This document shows, piece after piece, positions 31,365 through 42,546 of a stretch of DNA of 64,000 nucleotides; within the stretch, counting starts at the first letter, position 1, and the number at the start of each line of letters is the position of its first letter. Made by a program: the position numbers and the translations under genes. Where the stretch lies: assembly GCA_020284085.1 (NCBI GenBank), contig JACEVL010000278.1:1-64000 (forward strand), written 5' to 3'. Source of the stretch: Aporrectodea caliginosa. Taxonomy: Eukaryota > Annelida > Clitellata > Crassiclitellata > Lumbricidae. A model generated the notes under the pieces. The model had not been told where the DNA came from, made no database searches, and saw only the letters and a program-made list of their open reading frames with translations.

Positions 31365-33255
31365 ACAACCTACTACATGTTTCTACTACGACGTTTTCGT
31401 CGTTCTAAAGATCCAGCCGATCGTCTCGTCTGGATCAATCAACTGCGCTCCCTTCACCGTTTCTATCGTCAGAAGGAGGCGGCGTATTGGGAAGCTTTGG
31501 TCAACAGGAACTCAAAGAATCCTAAACGTCTCTGGTCCGCTATCTCCGGTCTACTGGGATGATCCTCTCGTACATCCGCGAATCCTTCCTTCTCAGCGGA
31601 CGATTTTCTACTGATGCTTACAACTAAACTGGATGGGCTCCGAAATTCCACAGCTGGTTCACCACCACCTTCCTACACTTCTACTGAGTCGGTTTTCAAG
31701 GACTTTCGAACTATCCTTGAATCTGAACTGCGTCATCTTCTTTCTACTTCTAATTTAAAATCATGTGAACTAGATCCCAGAAGCGTGCTATTGTGTTTCC
31801 CACTCTTAAGAAGCCCAACCTGGATTCTAGCATATGCCAAAGCTATCGCCCTATTGCAAATCTCTCCTTTCTCTCAAAGACTTTAGAACGACTTGTTTCT
31901 CTGCAACTTCTTCCCTACCTTGAGCAGTCAGGCCTTCTACCGCCCAGACAATCTGCCTATAGAGCTCACCACTCAACTGAAGCTGCTCTTCTCTCTCTTC
32001 TCTCTGACATCTATTCTGCTATGGATAAATCCCATGTTACTCTCTTAGCACTTTTTGATGCATCTTCAGCATATGATATGGTAGATCATGATATTCTATT
32101 ACATCGCCTTGAAATTTCCTTTGGTCTTAGTGGCTTTCCTCTTCTTTGGTTTCGCTCCTATCTTACTGATCGTACTCAAATGGTTATTCTGGGAGACTCT
32201 CGCACCTCATGGGTACCTGTTAAAGTTGGAGTCCCTCAAGGATATGTGCTGGGTCCACTTCTTTATATCTTGTTTACTGCCGATATTCCTCTTCTCTTTG
32301 ATAAACACTCGGCCTCTGGTCACCTCTATGCTGATGATGTCCAGGCCTTTGTTCATGGCCCCTCTTCTCACCAGCTTGCTCTTTCCCAATCTATTGAATC
32401 TCTTTCTGCTGATCTCAATTGTTGGATGTCCTCTAATCGTCTTTCACTCAACTCTTCCAAGACTCAATTGATCTGGCTTGGCACTCGCCAACAGCTAATT
32501 AAACTTGATTACGATTTGCTTGCCAAGCAGTTCCCTCAGTTTACTTTCTCGACAAATGTCCGTACCCTGGGTGTTACTCTTGACAGTACTCTTTCTTTCT
32601 CTGCACATACATGTATCTCTAATCTCTCTCGGTCCAGTTTTTATCACTTGCGGCGTCTACGTGCCATTCGACGATCTGTCCCTTCACCGATTTTTTCTTC
32701 TATGGTTCATGCCTTTGTCTGTCACACATTGACTACTGTATTATTTATGGGCCTACCAAAACTCCGCTTGGCTCCACTCCAATCAGTACTTAATGCTGCT
32801 GCTTGTTTGATTGCCCGCCTACCTCGTTTCTCCCATATTTCGACTTCCATGACTGAAGACCTTCATTGGCTTCCTTTAACTGCTCGGATTCAGTTTGAAA
32901 TTCTCTTTCTTACGTGTAAAACATTTTTAAGTCAAGCTCCACGCTACCTCTGTGATCTTATGAGCTACCTCTGGACGTCCTCTCCGCTCTTTTGACCATC
33001 ATGACCTTCTAGTTCCTCGGTCTCGGACTGCCAGAGCACAGCATCGTGCCTATGCCTCTGTTGGACCTTTGCTGTGGAATGACCTCCCTGCTTTAACTCG
33101 TGCTGTGATGTTATCTGGGGAACCACTGTTTCTGCTCGTTCTCTTAAGACTTTTCTTTTTCGAGCGGCCCTTCGCACTGGAAGCGCTTCTGATTAGGTTG
33201 TACTGCGAGAGGCGCTCTATAAGTCCGTAAATAGAATAGAATAGAATAGAATGTA
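31365..33255 (+). mobile_element. CR1/L2-like LINE, near-complete reverse transcriptase, (AATAG)n tail
   Basis: The best LINE copy here. It starts in the endonuclease-RT linker (KKPNLDSSICQSYRPIANLS), has motif A as FDASSAYDMVDHDILLHRL, motif B VPQGYVLGPLLYILFTADIP and the catalytic LYADDVQAF. Next come SSKTQLIWLGTRQQL and the C-terminal LQSVLNAAACLIARLPRFSH and LHWLPL. The main frame runs 31793-32995, then shifts. The 3' end is GGAAGCGCTTCTGA ... GAGGCGCTCTATAA with an AATAG tail (33226-33252). The 5' region is truncated and frameshifted near 31550-31790. Confidence 0.9.
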
Positions 33256-33864
33256 CATAATTGTACAAGATAACGAAATGGCTTACTTACAAATCAAGTC
33301 TCTGAATTTACTAGAGATAGTGGTTCGAAACTGGAAAAAGACAATGTTCTAGGACAACAATAAAAAGCTATGGAAATTAACGCTTGTTTGAAACAAGTAT
33401 TGTATTGAATTGTCGTTCGGCCAGTTATTGAAGGAGACAAGGGGCAGTAGCAGGTGAAACAATAGAATATTGTCAATGCTATCAGCCAGATCCCGCTCTT
33501 GCTTGAAATTCAAGCGTCAAACAGGCCTACAAAGGCCTGTGGCTGCACTCTAATGGCAAAGAAAGTTGCTAGTTTGCAGGACTTCATTGCGTCTGGGAAC
33601 CAGCCCCTATGTGAGGTAATAAAATGCGCTATACTAAGTGTCCTGATACATAGGTAAGTAAGTAAGCAAGCCATTTATTGACAAAGCATCAACACTATAA
33701 GATTACAATAACAAAGGGGTCATATGGACCAGCTGAGGATGAATTGACCTTTTCCTCGATAATGTTTAACAGTAATAACAGTGCACAAAAATAAATGCAC
33801 TGTAAAAGAGTATAGTACACAACTGAAACGCACTAAACATGACTGATTGTTTGTTGTATTGTAT
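33256..33864. other. Noncoding stretch, unassigned
   Basis: Apart from a short AAGT repeat at 33654-33672, nothing recognised. Confidence 0.35.
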
Positions 33865-36330
33865 TTTTTTCAAATATTTATAAAAACCCCTCTAATAGGA
33901 TGAACCGCTCAGAGGCGCTCCCATTGCGCAAAGGCCACGAGAGAAGAAATAGGTCTTGAGAAAAGCAAAGAAGGAGGTGGGGTTACCAGCTAGAATTTGA
34001 GAGCGAGTTGATGGAGACAGCGCATTCCAAAGAGAGGGACCAATTGAGGTAAAGGACCGGGACTGAGCCATAGTTGTCCTAGTATGAGGAACTAGAAGAT
34101 CAAGTATGTTGGAAGAATGCAGTGGACGACGCGAGGAGGCTGAAAAAGGCCGGAGTAATACATCAGCCAGATATTTCGGGGCAAGACCCCGTTGTTCCTT
34201 GAAGACCAGAATGAGGATTTTGAATTTAATGCGTGTAGAGAGAGGAAGCCAGTGCCGATGTTGAAGGCAGGAATGTGATAGAAGCGTGGAATGCGGGCTA
34301 TTAATCTTTCGTCTGCATTTAGGTGAAAGATGAACCTTGGGAAGACCAGTGAGAAGGGAATGGTAGTCAATTCGGGAGCATGTGAAAGCGTGAACCAGAG
34401 TGGTGAAAACTTAAGAACGCCAAACAACCCTGAGACGTCTTAAATGAAAATACGAAGAACGTGTAAGGTAACAGATATGGTATTAAAACAGAGGGAACTA
34501 TCTAGCGTAACGTCTAGATCGCGTTCAATTGAAGGAAAGGAATAGTGCGGGAATATTTCCGAGAGGAGAAGCTGTTGCGCGTGCCAAACCAAATGTACTG
34601 GGTTTTGGAGGCATTAAGGGAGAGACGGTTTGATGTCATCCAGGAGTGGAGAGAGGTATTGAATACGCTCAACTAAGTGCAGCTGGGATGAAGGAGATCC
34701 ATGAACGAATGCTTGCACATCATCTGCAAAGAGATGTCCAGAGGGTGTCACGACAACTCGTCGAACGACATTTCGTCTACGACACTTCGTCGAGCGACAT
34801 TTCGTCGAACGACATTTCGTCTACTAAGTTATTTGATGTTGTCATTTTAAAATGGAAGCTGGATTGATGAAAAAAACTGTTTTACGAAATAGAAGTGGGA
34901 TTGTTGAAAACATTCCTGTGTTGAAATAGAAGCTGGATTGATCGAAATAATTTTTCCCGTAAATAGAAGCTGGAAATCAACCTGGATGCATGGGTGAAAA
35001 TAGGTTTCCATTCAATAGAAGCTGGATTGATGAAAATAATCTTGTCAGTAATTAGAAGCTGGATTCCTGAGAAGGTATAGCACGTTTTAGCGAAACTATA
35101 CGAAAGCGGCCTCTGTTGATTAGCCGTAATGGATACAGATACACTGGTAGACGAAATGTCGTTAGACGAATTGTCGTAGACGAAGTGTCGTTCGACGAAA
35201 TGTCGTTCGACGAGTTGTCGCGGAACCGTCCAGAGAGTGGGAAGAGAGAGGGATGTCGGCCGTATATAGAATGAATAGCAGGGGACCCAGGACAGAGCCT
35301 TGAGGAATACCCAATCTAATATGTATCCATTTAGTTCTGGAATCACCAGAAAAAAAACATAAGGGTTCGCTCAGACAAATATAATCGAAACGAACAAAGG
35401 GGAGGTCATGTAACCCATAAGGGTTGTTCCTTCTCTTAAGAAACCTAACCTCGACCCAAACCTCTGACAAAACTACCGTTCCATTTCCAACCTTTCCTTC
35501 CTCTCCAAGACTCATTGCAGCTTCTCGCATACCTTCTTCAAAAACTTTTTCATTTTTTACCTTCTCGTCCAGTGTCCGTGACCTAGGCGTTGTCCTAAAC
35601 CAAAGTTGGAGCACGATCATCTAAAATGTCACTGATTACAAAAAGGGGAGTGGATCTAGTTCACATGATTTTTGATTTACAGACGTTAGGATTAGACGAA
35701 GGTCATGTTCCGAGATAGAAGGTATCAAAAACAGTAAACCTCGATGAAGGAGCATCAACAATTGAAGAGCGAAGTCGGTCAATTTTGGCTGTAAGCATTT
35801 CTTGAAAATTCATCTGCAGTGAAGGATGGAGTTTCAGTGGAACAAGAAGGACGACCGAGGAGACCCGATGGTGTTTTCGTTTCTCAAGACCAGCTTTTTC
35901 GAATGATCAGCTTCCTTCTGATGGTAGAGGCGATTTAGTAATCGAAGTTGCGTAATCCAAGCTAGTCGATCATTAGGCTGTTTTGTGATCGCTTCTTAAT
36001 CCGGCGATAACAACGTTGAAACCATCGGGTACGACGACGAAACCGATAACAGTCAGCATCAATCCAGACTTTCAGTGGGCGCTGAGATAACCAGACTTTG
36101 CGACGAGGTAGCATGGTTTCAAGTAGATTCGTAACCGTAGAAGTATATACGTCGAATAACTGTGCGACTGAGAGGACATCCAGAGTAGGACCCAGTGAAG
36201 AGAAGAGTGTATCTCGTAAAGCAGCGCCGAAGACACACGAATCGAACGACTTCCAAATGATTCACGTATCATGCAGACGGAGTGGATCGGTTGAAGATGA
36301 AAACAAGGAAGAGTGAGTTTAAGTGGTCTA
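33865..36330 (-). mobile_element. CR1/L2-like LINE, rearranged and interrupted by MITE copy 2
   Basis: The minus-strand 3' end (tail of TACAA-type repeats near 33855-33870, hairpin side GGGAGCGCCTCTGAGCGG) leads upstream through ERLIARIPRFYHIP-like sequence to the GGT-ended MITE (34744-35227). It continues as SRTKWIHIRLGIPQGSVLGP and LLFILYTADIPL (motif B), KSCELDPLPF near 35660, and WIDADCYRFRRRTRWFQRCY near 36040. A segment at 35413-35600 reads in the opposite (plus) sense as LKKPNLDP and SNLSFLSKT, so part of the element is inverted. Nonfunctional. Confidence 0.8.
34744..35227. mobile_element. GGT-ended MITE, copy 2 (8-bp target duplication)
   Basis: GTCCAGAG at 34736-34743 is repeated at 35228-35235. 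The ends are long inverted repeats of about 75 bp built from ACGACATTTCGTCGA subunits (34751-34827 mirrored at 35148-35220). Between them the interior (34833-35075) carries the TGGAAGCTGGATTGATGAAA blocks found in copies 1 and 3, in the same order. It disrupts the LINE at 33.9-36.3 kb. Confidence 0.9.
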
Positions 36331-36724
36331 CGTTCAAAACCGCTATCACAAAACATCGATCGTCAAAAGAGCGATCACATAATAGCGATGTATAAAAACA
36401 GCAAATGCATAAAGTGGCGATCATGAAAACAGCGATTAAATTCAGTTTTCGCAGAAACAGCTAACTCTGTGAAAAATATCAGGTAAGACATTCCATAGTA
36501 TTGGTCCAATGTATTTAAAATTGAAATATCTAGTATTAGTTCGAGCGTATGTACTACGGAGGTTATTTTGCGATCATGTATTAGGCCTATATGTATGAAT
36601 TTGAGAGGAGTGCAAGACATTACCATCAAAAACTTGGGGCAATAATTTCCGTTTATATATTACAATTTACATAAAATAATTTAATACTGCAATTAAGAAT
36701 TTATTTACAGATTCTATTGTTAGA
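36331..36724. other. Noncoding stretch with short AGCGATCA repeats
   Basis: 36340-36445 contains irregular repeats of GCGATCA spaced by A-rich bases; otherwise unassigned. Confidence 0.35.
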
Positions 36725-37716
36725 TAAAACTTCTTAGGGGTCTGTATGAAGATCAGATAGCGGTGATAAGGACTGAATATGGAGATACTGACAGATTCAG
36801 GATAAGGAAGGGAGTGCGGCAAGGATGCATTCTGTCTCCTTTCCTATTTAGCATGTACGCTGAAAGGATAATGAGGCAGGCGGGAATGGATGAGGCTGAG
36901 GAAGGAATAAAGATAGCGGGAAGAACAATGAACAATCTGAGATACGCTGATGATACAACACTATTCGCGGGTAAAAAACCGATTTGGTAGAACTGATAAG
37001 AAAGCTCAATAGTGAAAGTGAGAAAGCAGGACTCTACTTCAATATAAAGAAGGCAAAGATCATGACAACAGAAGAGGAGGACAGTTTTGAAGTAGACGGA
37101 GAGGAAATAGAAACAGTAACTAGCTTCACGTTTTTTGGATCAGTAATAGAAAAAGAGGGAAAGTGTGATATGGAAATAAATAGTAGAGTGGCGATAGGAA
37201 AAGCTGCAATGAATGGTCTGGAAAAAATATGGAAGGACAAACATGTGAGTATAGACACGAAAAAAGATTGGTGAAGGCTCTGATCATACCAACAGTAACA
37301 TACGGCAGCGAGACATGGACAATGACCAAGAAAATGAGAAAAAGATTAACGCATGCGAAATGTGGATATGGAGGAAGATGCAGAGAATATCATGGATAGA
37401 GAAAAGGACCAACGATTGGGTGCGCATGAGTATCGGAATTGAGAAGGAAGAGACACTACAACAAACAGTGCTAAGAGCAAAGTTGAGGTTCTTTGGTCAT
37501 GTCACGCGATCAGATGGATTGGAAAAGGAAATGATGTTAGCATATGGAGAGGGAAAGAGAAAACAAGGACGACCAAGGAAAAAGTGGATGGACGAGATAC
37601 ATGAAACAACCGGAATGAATTTGGCAGAACTGAGAGATGCGATGGCGGACAGAAGGAAATGGAGAGGCTTGATCATGAAGGTCGCTAGAGTTCAAGGAAC
37701 TGACAGCACAAGGTAA
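36725..37716 (+). pseudogene. RTE-like LINE reverse transcriptase C-terminal half
   Basis: Three frames join: LRGLYEDQIAVIRTEYG, FRIRKGVRQGCILSPFLFSM (motif B), LRYADDTTLFAGK (catalytic YADD intact); then after a shift near 36984 LIRKLNSESEKAGLYFNIKK and IETVTSFTFFGSVIEK; after a second shift near 37274 VTYGSETWTMTKK, CEMWIWRKMQRISWIEKRTN, LRFFGHVTRSDGLEKEMMLA and KQGRPRKKWMDEI, ending at a TAA. This is the pattern often mislabelled 'craniofacial development protein 2-like'. The endonuclease half is absent; compare the remnant at 30146-31362. Confidence 0.85.
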
Positions 37717-38239
37717 CAAGGTAGGCCTATTTTTAGAAATCAATCTGTTATACATGATTTTTTTGAAGAATTTAGAAGAATGTAGTGGTATATCAATTAC
37801 GATACGTATCTTGTTCAAAGTTTATGTACATGTATCTGATGAGTAATCGCGCAATAATTCAATGGTTTATCTTTAATGTTAAACATTCTAGAAAATCTAC
37901 ACATGTCTTTATACTGACATATAAAAAATTGCAATTTAATTGATACATTTGTTTATCTATCGTTTTAGTAACTTAGTTATTTCATCATCACATTGTAAGT
38001 AGGCTACTTCGAAGTGGCTGCCTCGCTATCCAACATTTTGTTGAAGTCATTAAGAAGAAAACTTGTAGCCTACCATTTAAGTATAGTAGCGTCACATTAA
38101 CGATCTACGTCTTCGAGAGTAGGGGTGAAAAGAGGGGCTAGAGAGCAGCGTCAAGACAATCAGATTGGGACAAATCGATAACGGAGCGATTATGGTTTCA
38201 TAACATATTGACATTACAATCAAGATAGATGCTGACTCC
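37717..38239. other. Noncoding stretch, unassigned
   Basis: Nothing recognised. Confidence 0.3.
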
Positions 38240-38795
38240 ATTCGCTTTCAGTTTCTAAATGTGCACTTCTCTTCCTCTGACCGCGATCTTGGATTCATAC
38301 TCGATCCTGCCCTCTCTCTGTCTGATCACGTTAATAGTGTCTCTCGCTCCTGCTTCTACTACCTATGCAAACTCCGTGCCATTTCGTCAATCACTCCCAC
38401 TGCACGCTATCACGACTGTGGTCCATTCTTTGATCTGCGCTAGGATTGATTATGGGAATGCGGTCTACATTGGTCTCTCCTCTACAAATACATCTAAGCT
38501 TCAGGCCATCCTAAACGCTGCTGCAAGTCTCATAGAGGGCATTGTAAAGTTTGACCATATCTCCTCTGTTATCCGTGACTCCCTTCACTGGCTCCCCATC
38601 CGCCAGCGCATCTAGTTCAAGGTTTGCTTCCTCATGCGAAACTGTCTTGCTGGCTCCGCTCCTCACTATTTTAGGGCATATTGTACCCCAGTGTCTTCTC
38701 TGCCCAGTCGTTCCTCCCTTCGGTCCTCGGCCCGTGGTCTCTTGGTTGTCCCGCGGGTGCGTACTTCTACGGCCCAGTCTGAGTTTCGCTATTGA
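38240..38795 (+). mobile_element. CR1/L2-like LINE fragment cut off by the gypsy element
   Basis: The frame gives VHFSSSDRDLGFILDPALSL, DHVNSVSRSCFYYLCKLRAI, LQAILNAAASLIEGIVKFDH and SLHWLPIRQRI. A shifted frame gives RSSARGLLVVPRVRTSTAQS. The 3' hairpin and tail of the family are missing because the sequence passes directly into gypsy pol near 38795. Confidence 0.8.
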
Positions 38796-41700
38796 GTGGA
38801 AATTAACTTGGATTCGGAACGAGTGAAGGGAAAAGTGTTATGTGGTTTAATTGATAAGTTACCTGAAGGAGTAGATGTGCTCATAGGTAATGATATTGCA
38901 GACATGGGACCTATGGACATTTCTGTGGTAACTAGAGCACAAGCAGCATTGGATAGGGTTGTCACTGGGAATAAAGATGCCGTGAACGCTCATGCTAGTA
39001 CACAGTTGGAAATAGTAGAAGAGGATTTGGAGTTTTCAGGTGTTAGTGAATTGTTTGACGAGAATGAAGTCATTAAGTCAAACATAGGAGAAATTGTATC
39101 TCGAAATGATTTGATTCAGTTACAACGTAACGATGTCTCATTGAAGCCATTGTTTGAGTTGGCTCAATCGGATTCGTCAATGAGGGAACAGAGTTACTAT
39201 GATGTTTCTAATGAGGTGTTGGTAAGACATTGGAAAAATAAGATAGTTCCTGATGGCATTGAGGTAAAACAAATTGTTGTACCTACAGCCTTAAGGAAGA
39301 AATTACTGCAAGTGGCACATGATATTCCGTCAAGTGGTCATTTGGGAACACAAAAAACCATCGATAGGTTGTTGTGTCATTTTTGGTGGCCTGGTGTGTT
39401 CAGAGATGTAAAGGAATATTGTAGGAGTTGTGATGTGTGTCAGAGATTGGGAAAAGGTGCGGTGAAGGTTCGTGCTCCATTGATAAACTTACCAGTGATT
39501 TCTAGTCCATTTTCAAGATTGGCTGTAGATGTGGTGGGTCCCTTACAAACATGTGCGAAATCGGGGAATAAGTTTATCTTGACTGTAATGGATTTAGCTA
39601 CACATTACCCGTTGGCATTTCCTTTGAAAGAACATTGTGCAACTGAAGTAGCAAAATCACTAATACAAGTGTTTACGATGTTTGGTTTTCCAGAGGAACT
39701 GTTGTCTGATTGTGGAACTGAGTTTATGTCGAAAGTAATGCAAGTTTTTTTGAATGAGTGTCAGGTAACGCAGCTGAAAACGTCGCCGTATCACCCGCAG
39801 ACCAACGGATGTCTGGAGAGGTTTCACAGGACGTTGAAGGACATGTTAAAAGCGGTGGGTGAGAAATTTCAGGGAGACTGGGATGAAATTCTGCCGTGGG
39901 TCTTGTTTGCCTATCGAGAGGTGCCGGTTAAAGGTTTGGGATTTTCTGCTTTCGATTTAACGTTTGGAAGAGACGTGAAAGGTCCTTTGCAATTAATTAA
40001 GAAAGCATGGTTGCATGATGATTGGGTTAAGGACTTAAAACAGAGAAATTTGATTGATTTTGTGTTGGATTTAAGGGAGAAAATTCGAAATGCAATGGCA
40101 TTGGTGAATGAAAATGAAGAAATTGAAAAGGAGAAAGCAAAGTATTGGTATGATCAGAAAGCAAAGAAAGTGGTGTTTGAAGTTGGTGAGAAGGTGTTGG
40201 TATTATTGCCGCTGATTGGAAAACCATTGCAGGCAAAATATTGTGGTCCATATGTGATAGAGAAAAGGTTGGGTGAAGTGGATTATGTCATTGGAACTCC
40301 GGATAGGAGAAAAACTAAACGTGTAGTGCATGTTAATTTGTTGAGAAAATATGTTACACGTGGGTTGGAAACGGATGAGGCAGTGAAAATAAATGTAGTC
40401 TTGACAAATCAGGGAAGAGGCGTTGATCATGAAAAAGATGTCTTTAATGATGTAATTCTTGATCATTTAGATGTGGAGAAAAGGCAGCAGTTGATGACTC
40501 TATTGTGGGAGTTTCAACACGTCTTTGGTGACAAGCCAGGACGTACTTCCTTGATTGAACATCGAATTCAATTACAGGAGGGTGCTCGACCTGTTCGGCA
40601 AACGCCATACAGGTTAAATCCTGAAAAATTACGGTTGGTGACAACTGAAATTGAGGATTTGTTGAAGGATGGGATCATTGAAGAATCGGAGAGTGCGTGG
40701 GCTGCTCCGATTATAATGGTTCCCAAACCTGATGGGTCAGGAAGGTTATGCACAGACTTTCGAAAATTGAATATGGTAACTGTGGCGGATCCATTTCCTA
40801 TGCCAAGGGTGGATACGTTATTGGATAAATTGGGAGGTGCTAAATACATGACAAAATTGGATATGACCAAAGGTTATTGGCAAATTCCGATTGCGAAGGA
40901 GGATATTCCGTTGACTGGATTTGTTACTCCAAATGGGCATTTTCAGTGGCGCTATATGAGTTTTGGGTTGAGAAATGCACCAGCTACGTTTAGTAGGTTG
41001 GTAAGGAAGTTGTTTCAGGGTATGGAATCATTTTGTGATGCATATCTCGATGACGTGATCATTTTTAGTAGAAATTGGGATAATCATTTGATGCATCTGA
41101 AGCAAGTGTTGATGAAAGTGTGGAATGCGCATTTGACATTGAACTTGAAAAAATGTGTGTTTGCGAATGCTGAAATTGATTTTCTTGGTCATCATTTGGG
41201 TTTGAATTCAATTCAACCTAGAACGCAGAAAGTAGAGGCATTATTGAAATTTCCTACTCCTGTGAATAAAAAACAGGTACAATCTTTGTTGGGGTTGGCA
41301 GGATATTACAGGAGATATATACCTCATTTTGCTGACATAACGGTTCCTTTGAATGAATTGTTGAAGAAAAATAAGACTTTCTGTTGGAATGTTGATGCTC
41401 AAAGGGCTTTTGTCGATCTCAAATCGAGATTGGCGTCTAGACCTATTTTGAGACCACCTGATTACGATAAACAGTTTTGTTTGGCTGTAGACGCTTCTCA
41501 AAATTGTGTGGGAGCTTGTCTGTTTCAGATTACTGATGACGTGGAACATCCGATCTGTTTTCTGAGTCGGAAACTGAGGATTCATGAGATGCACTATTCG
41601 ACGATCGAGAAGGAGGCCTTGGCGCTTGTGACCGCTGTGCGAGCGTGCAGCGTCTACTTTGGGTCTTCGCCGGTCTTGGTTTACACAGATCACAGTCCGT

Positions 41701-41846
41701 TGCAGTTCATAAATACAATGGCAAATTCAAATCAGAAATTACTGCGATGGAGCATAGAGTTGCAACAGTATACTCTAGACATTAAGCATCGACCGGGAAA
41801 AGAGAACTGGATGCCTGATCTTTTGAGTCGTCCGTCGCCTGTGTGA
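38796..41846 (+). CDS. pol: Gypsy pol: (protease end)-integrase-reverse transcriptase-RNase H
   Basis: Open for 1,016 codons with no internal stop; the first codon is GTG after a stop, so the true start is lost. VDVLIGNDI near residue 30 is the end of the protease. Next is an HHCC zinc-binding domain (HDIPSSGHLGTQKTIDRLL ... YCRSCDVC, about 174-216), then an integrase core with D245 (AVDVVGPL), D305 (LSDCGTEF) and E341 (TNGCLERFH), a classic D,D35E spacing. Reverse transcriptase follows (about 610-790: LDMTKGYWQI with D689, YLDDVIIF at 750-757), then RNase H (AVDASQNCVGACL, EKEALALV, VYTDHSPL) and IKHRPGKENWMPDLLSR. All visible catalytic residues are kept. The integrase-first order is that of the Gmr1-like gypsy group. 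Confidence 0.95.
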   Translation: MEINLDSERVKGKVLCGLIDKLPEGVDVLIGNDIADMGPMDISVVTRAQAALDRVVTGNKDAVNAHASTQLEIVEEDLEFSGVSELFDENEVIKSNIGEIVSRNDLIQLQRNDVSLKPLFELAQSDSSMREQSYYDVSNEVLVRHWKNKIVPDGIEVKQIVVPTALRKKLLQVAHDIPSSGHLGTQKTIDRLLCHFWWPGVFRDVKEYCRSCDVCQRLGKGAVKVRAPLINLPVISSPFSRLAVDVVGPLQTCAKSGNKFILTVMDLATHYPLAFPLKEHCATEVAKSLIQVFTMFGFPEELLSDCGTEFMSKVMQVFLNECQVTQLKTSPYHPQTNGCLERFHRTLKDMLKAVGEKFQGDWDEILPWVLFAYREVPVKGLGFSAFDLTFGRDVKGPLQLIKKAWLHDDWVKDLKQRNLIDFVLDLREKIRNAMALVNENEEIEKEKAKYWYDQKAKKVVFEVGEKVLVLLPLIGKPLQAKYCGPYVIEKRLGEVDYVIGTPDRRKTKRVVHVNLLRKYVTRGLETDEAVKINVVLTNQGRGVDHEKDVFNDVILDHLDVEKRQQLMTLLWEFQHVFGDKPGRTSLIEHRIQLQEGARPVRQTPYRLNPEKLRLVTTEIEDLLKDGIIEESESAWAAPIIMVPKPDGSGRLCTDFRKLNMVTVADPFPMPRVDTLLDKLGGAKYMTKLDMTKGYWQIPIAKEDIPLTGFVTPNGHFQWRYMSFGLRNAPATFSRLVRKLFQGMESFCDAYLDDVIIFSRNWDNHLMHLKQVLMKVWNAHLTLNLKKCVFANAEIDFLGHHLGLNSIQPRTQKVEALLKFPTPVNKKQVQSLLGLAGYYRRYIPHFADITVPLNELLKKNKTFCWNVDAQRAFVDLKSRLASRPILRPPDYDKQFCLAVDASQNCVGACLFQITDDVEHPICFLSRKLRIHEMHYSTIEKEALALVTAVRACSVYFGSSPVLVYTDHSPLQFINTMANSNQKLLRWSIELQQYTLDIKHRPGKENWMPDLLSRPSPV

Positions 41847-42112
41847 TCTTCGATTGTATTGCTGGGTAGTGTTAGTGTTGGGGATTGCGTGCTGTTTTTT
41901 TGTTTTTGCGTGGTTCATTTTTGTGTTTGGTTTTGTGTTATCGTGTGGTCGAAAACCGATAGGTTTTCTCTCGTAGTGGTTGGGGGGTATGTTGGGAGAC
42001 CTTCCCAACCGAGACACTGTTTACGGTACTTTGTCCTAGATTGAAGAGACATTCTGGATAAAGCTAAATATATTTAGTATGGAACTGAACTATATATAAA
42101 AAGTAGGCGTGA

Positions 42113-42546
42113 TGTTATGCGTACTATAAATATACGAATATCGTTATTGTAACAGAGACAGAAAATAGGATAGATGATGAAATATATCATGTATAGTTTA
42201 GAAGGAGTGTTCTCTCCTATTTAAACCAATGTGAAAGAATCGTCGTCGAAGCTTGGCAGTTTTCGTTAGGCCTGTTGCCGTGAGGTGTCGAATTCTCAGT
42301 AGAACTGACCAAGACTTCCATGTACTAGATAAGTCTAGTTAACTAGTTAAAACTGTTGGTTTCGTGTCCGCTGTGGCCAACCAAGTTGTTTGTTTGATGT
42401 TCAACGTTCTCGAGACAAGGAGACGTGAGGATCTGATGTTCTTCGATAAGGTTGTATGTGTGTTACTATTACGGATTTTGTTTTATAATATACATTCTTT
42501 TTACCCTAGAAACGAGTTGTCTTCATTCGTATAGTAGCACCTTACA
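42113..42546 (+). repeat. Probable 3' LTR of the gypsy element
   Basis: It starts TGTTATGCGTACTATA and ends CACCTTACA. The end reversed (TGTAAGGTGCTACTATA) mirrors the start, giving TG...CA termini with an imperfect inverted repeat. A purine-rich stretch (AAAAAGTAGGCG) lies just before the start. TATTTAAA near 42219 could serve as a promoter element. With no 5' LTR in the window the limits cannot be proved; a TG at 41990 after a G-rich tract is an alternative start. Confidence 0.6.

Larger units (their letters stand above)
38796..42546 (+). mobile_element. Ty3/gypsy LTR retrotransposon, Gmr1-like gene order, 5'-truncated
   Basis: One long pol frame (38796-41846), a 266-bp leader, then a probable 3' LTR (42113-42546). 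Gag, most of the protease, the primer-binding site and the 5' LTR are missing; the left boundary falls in a LINE. Integrase precedes reverse transcriptase, unlike ordinary gypsy elements. Confidence 0.9.

Noticed and set aside
37034..37818. Minus-strand frames opposite the RTE-like LINE
   Set aside because: Antisense shadows; the plus strand carries YADD and the conserved C-terminal motifs.
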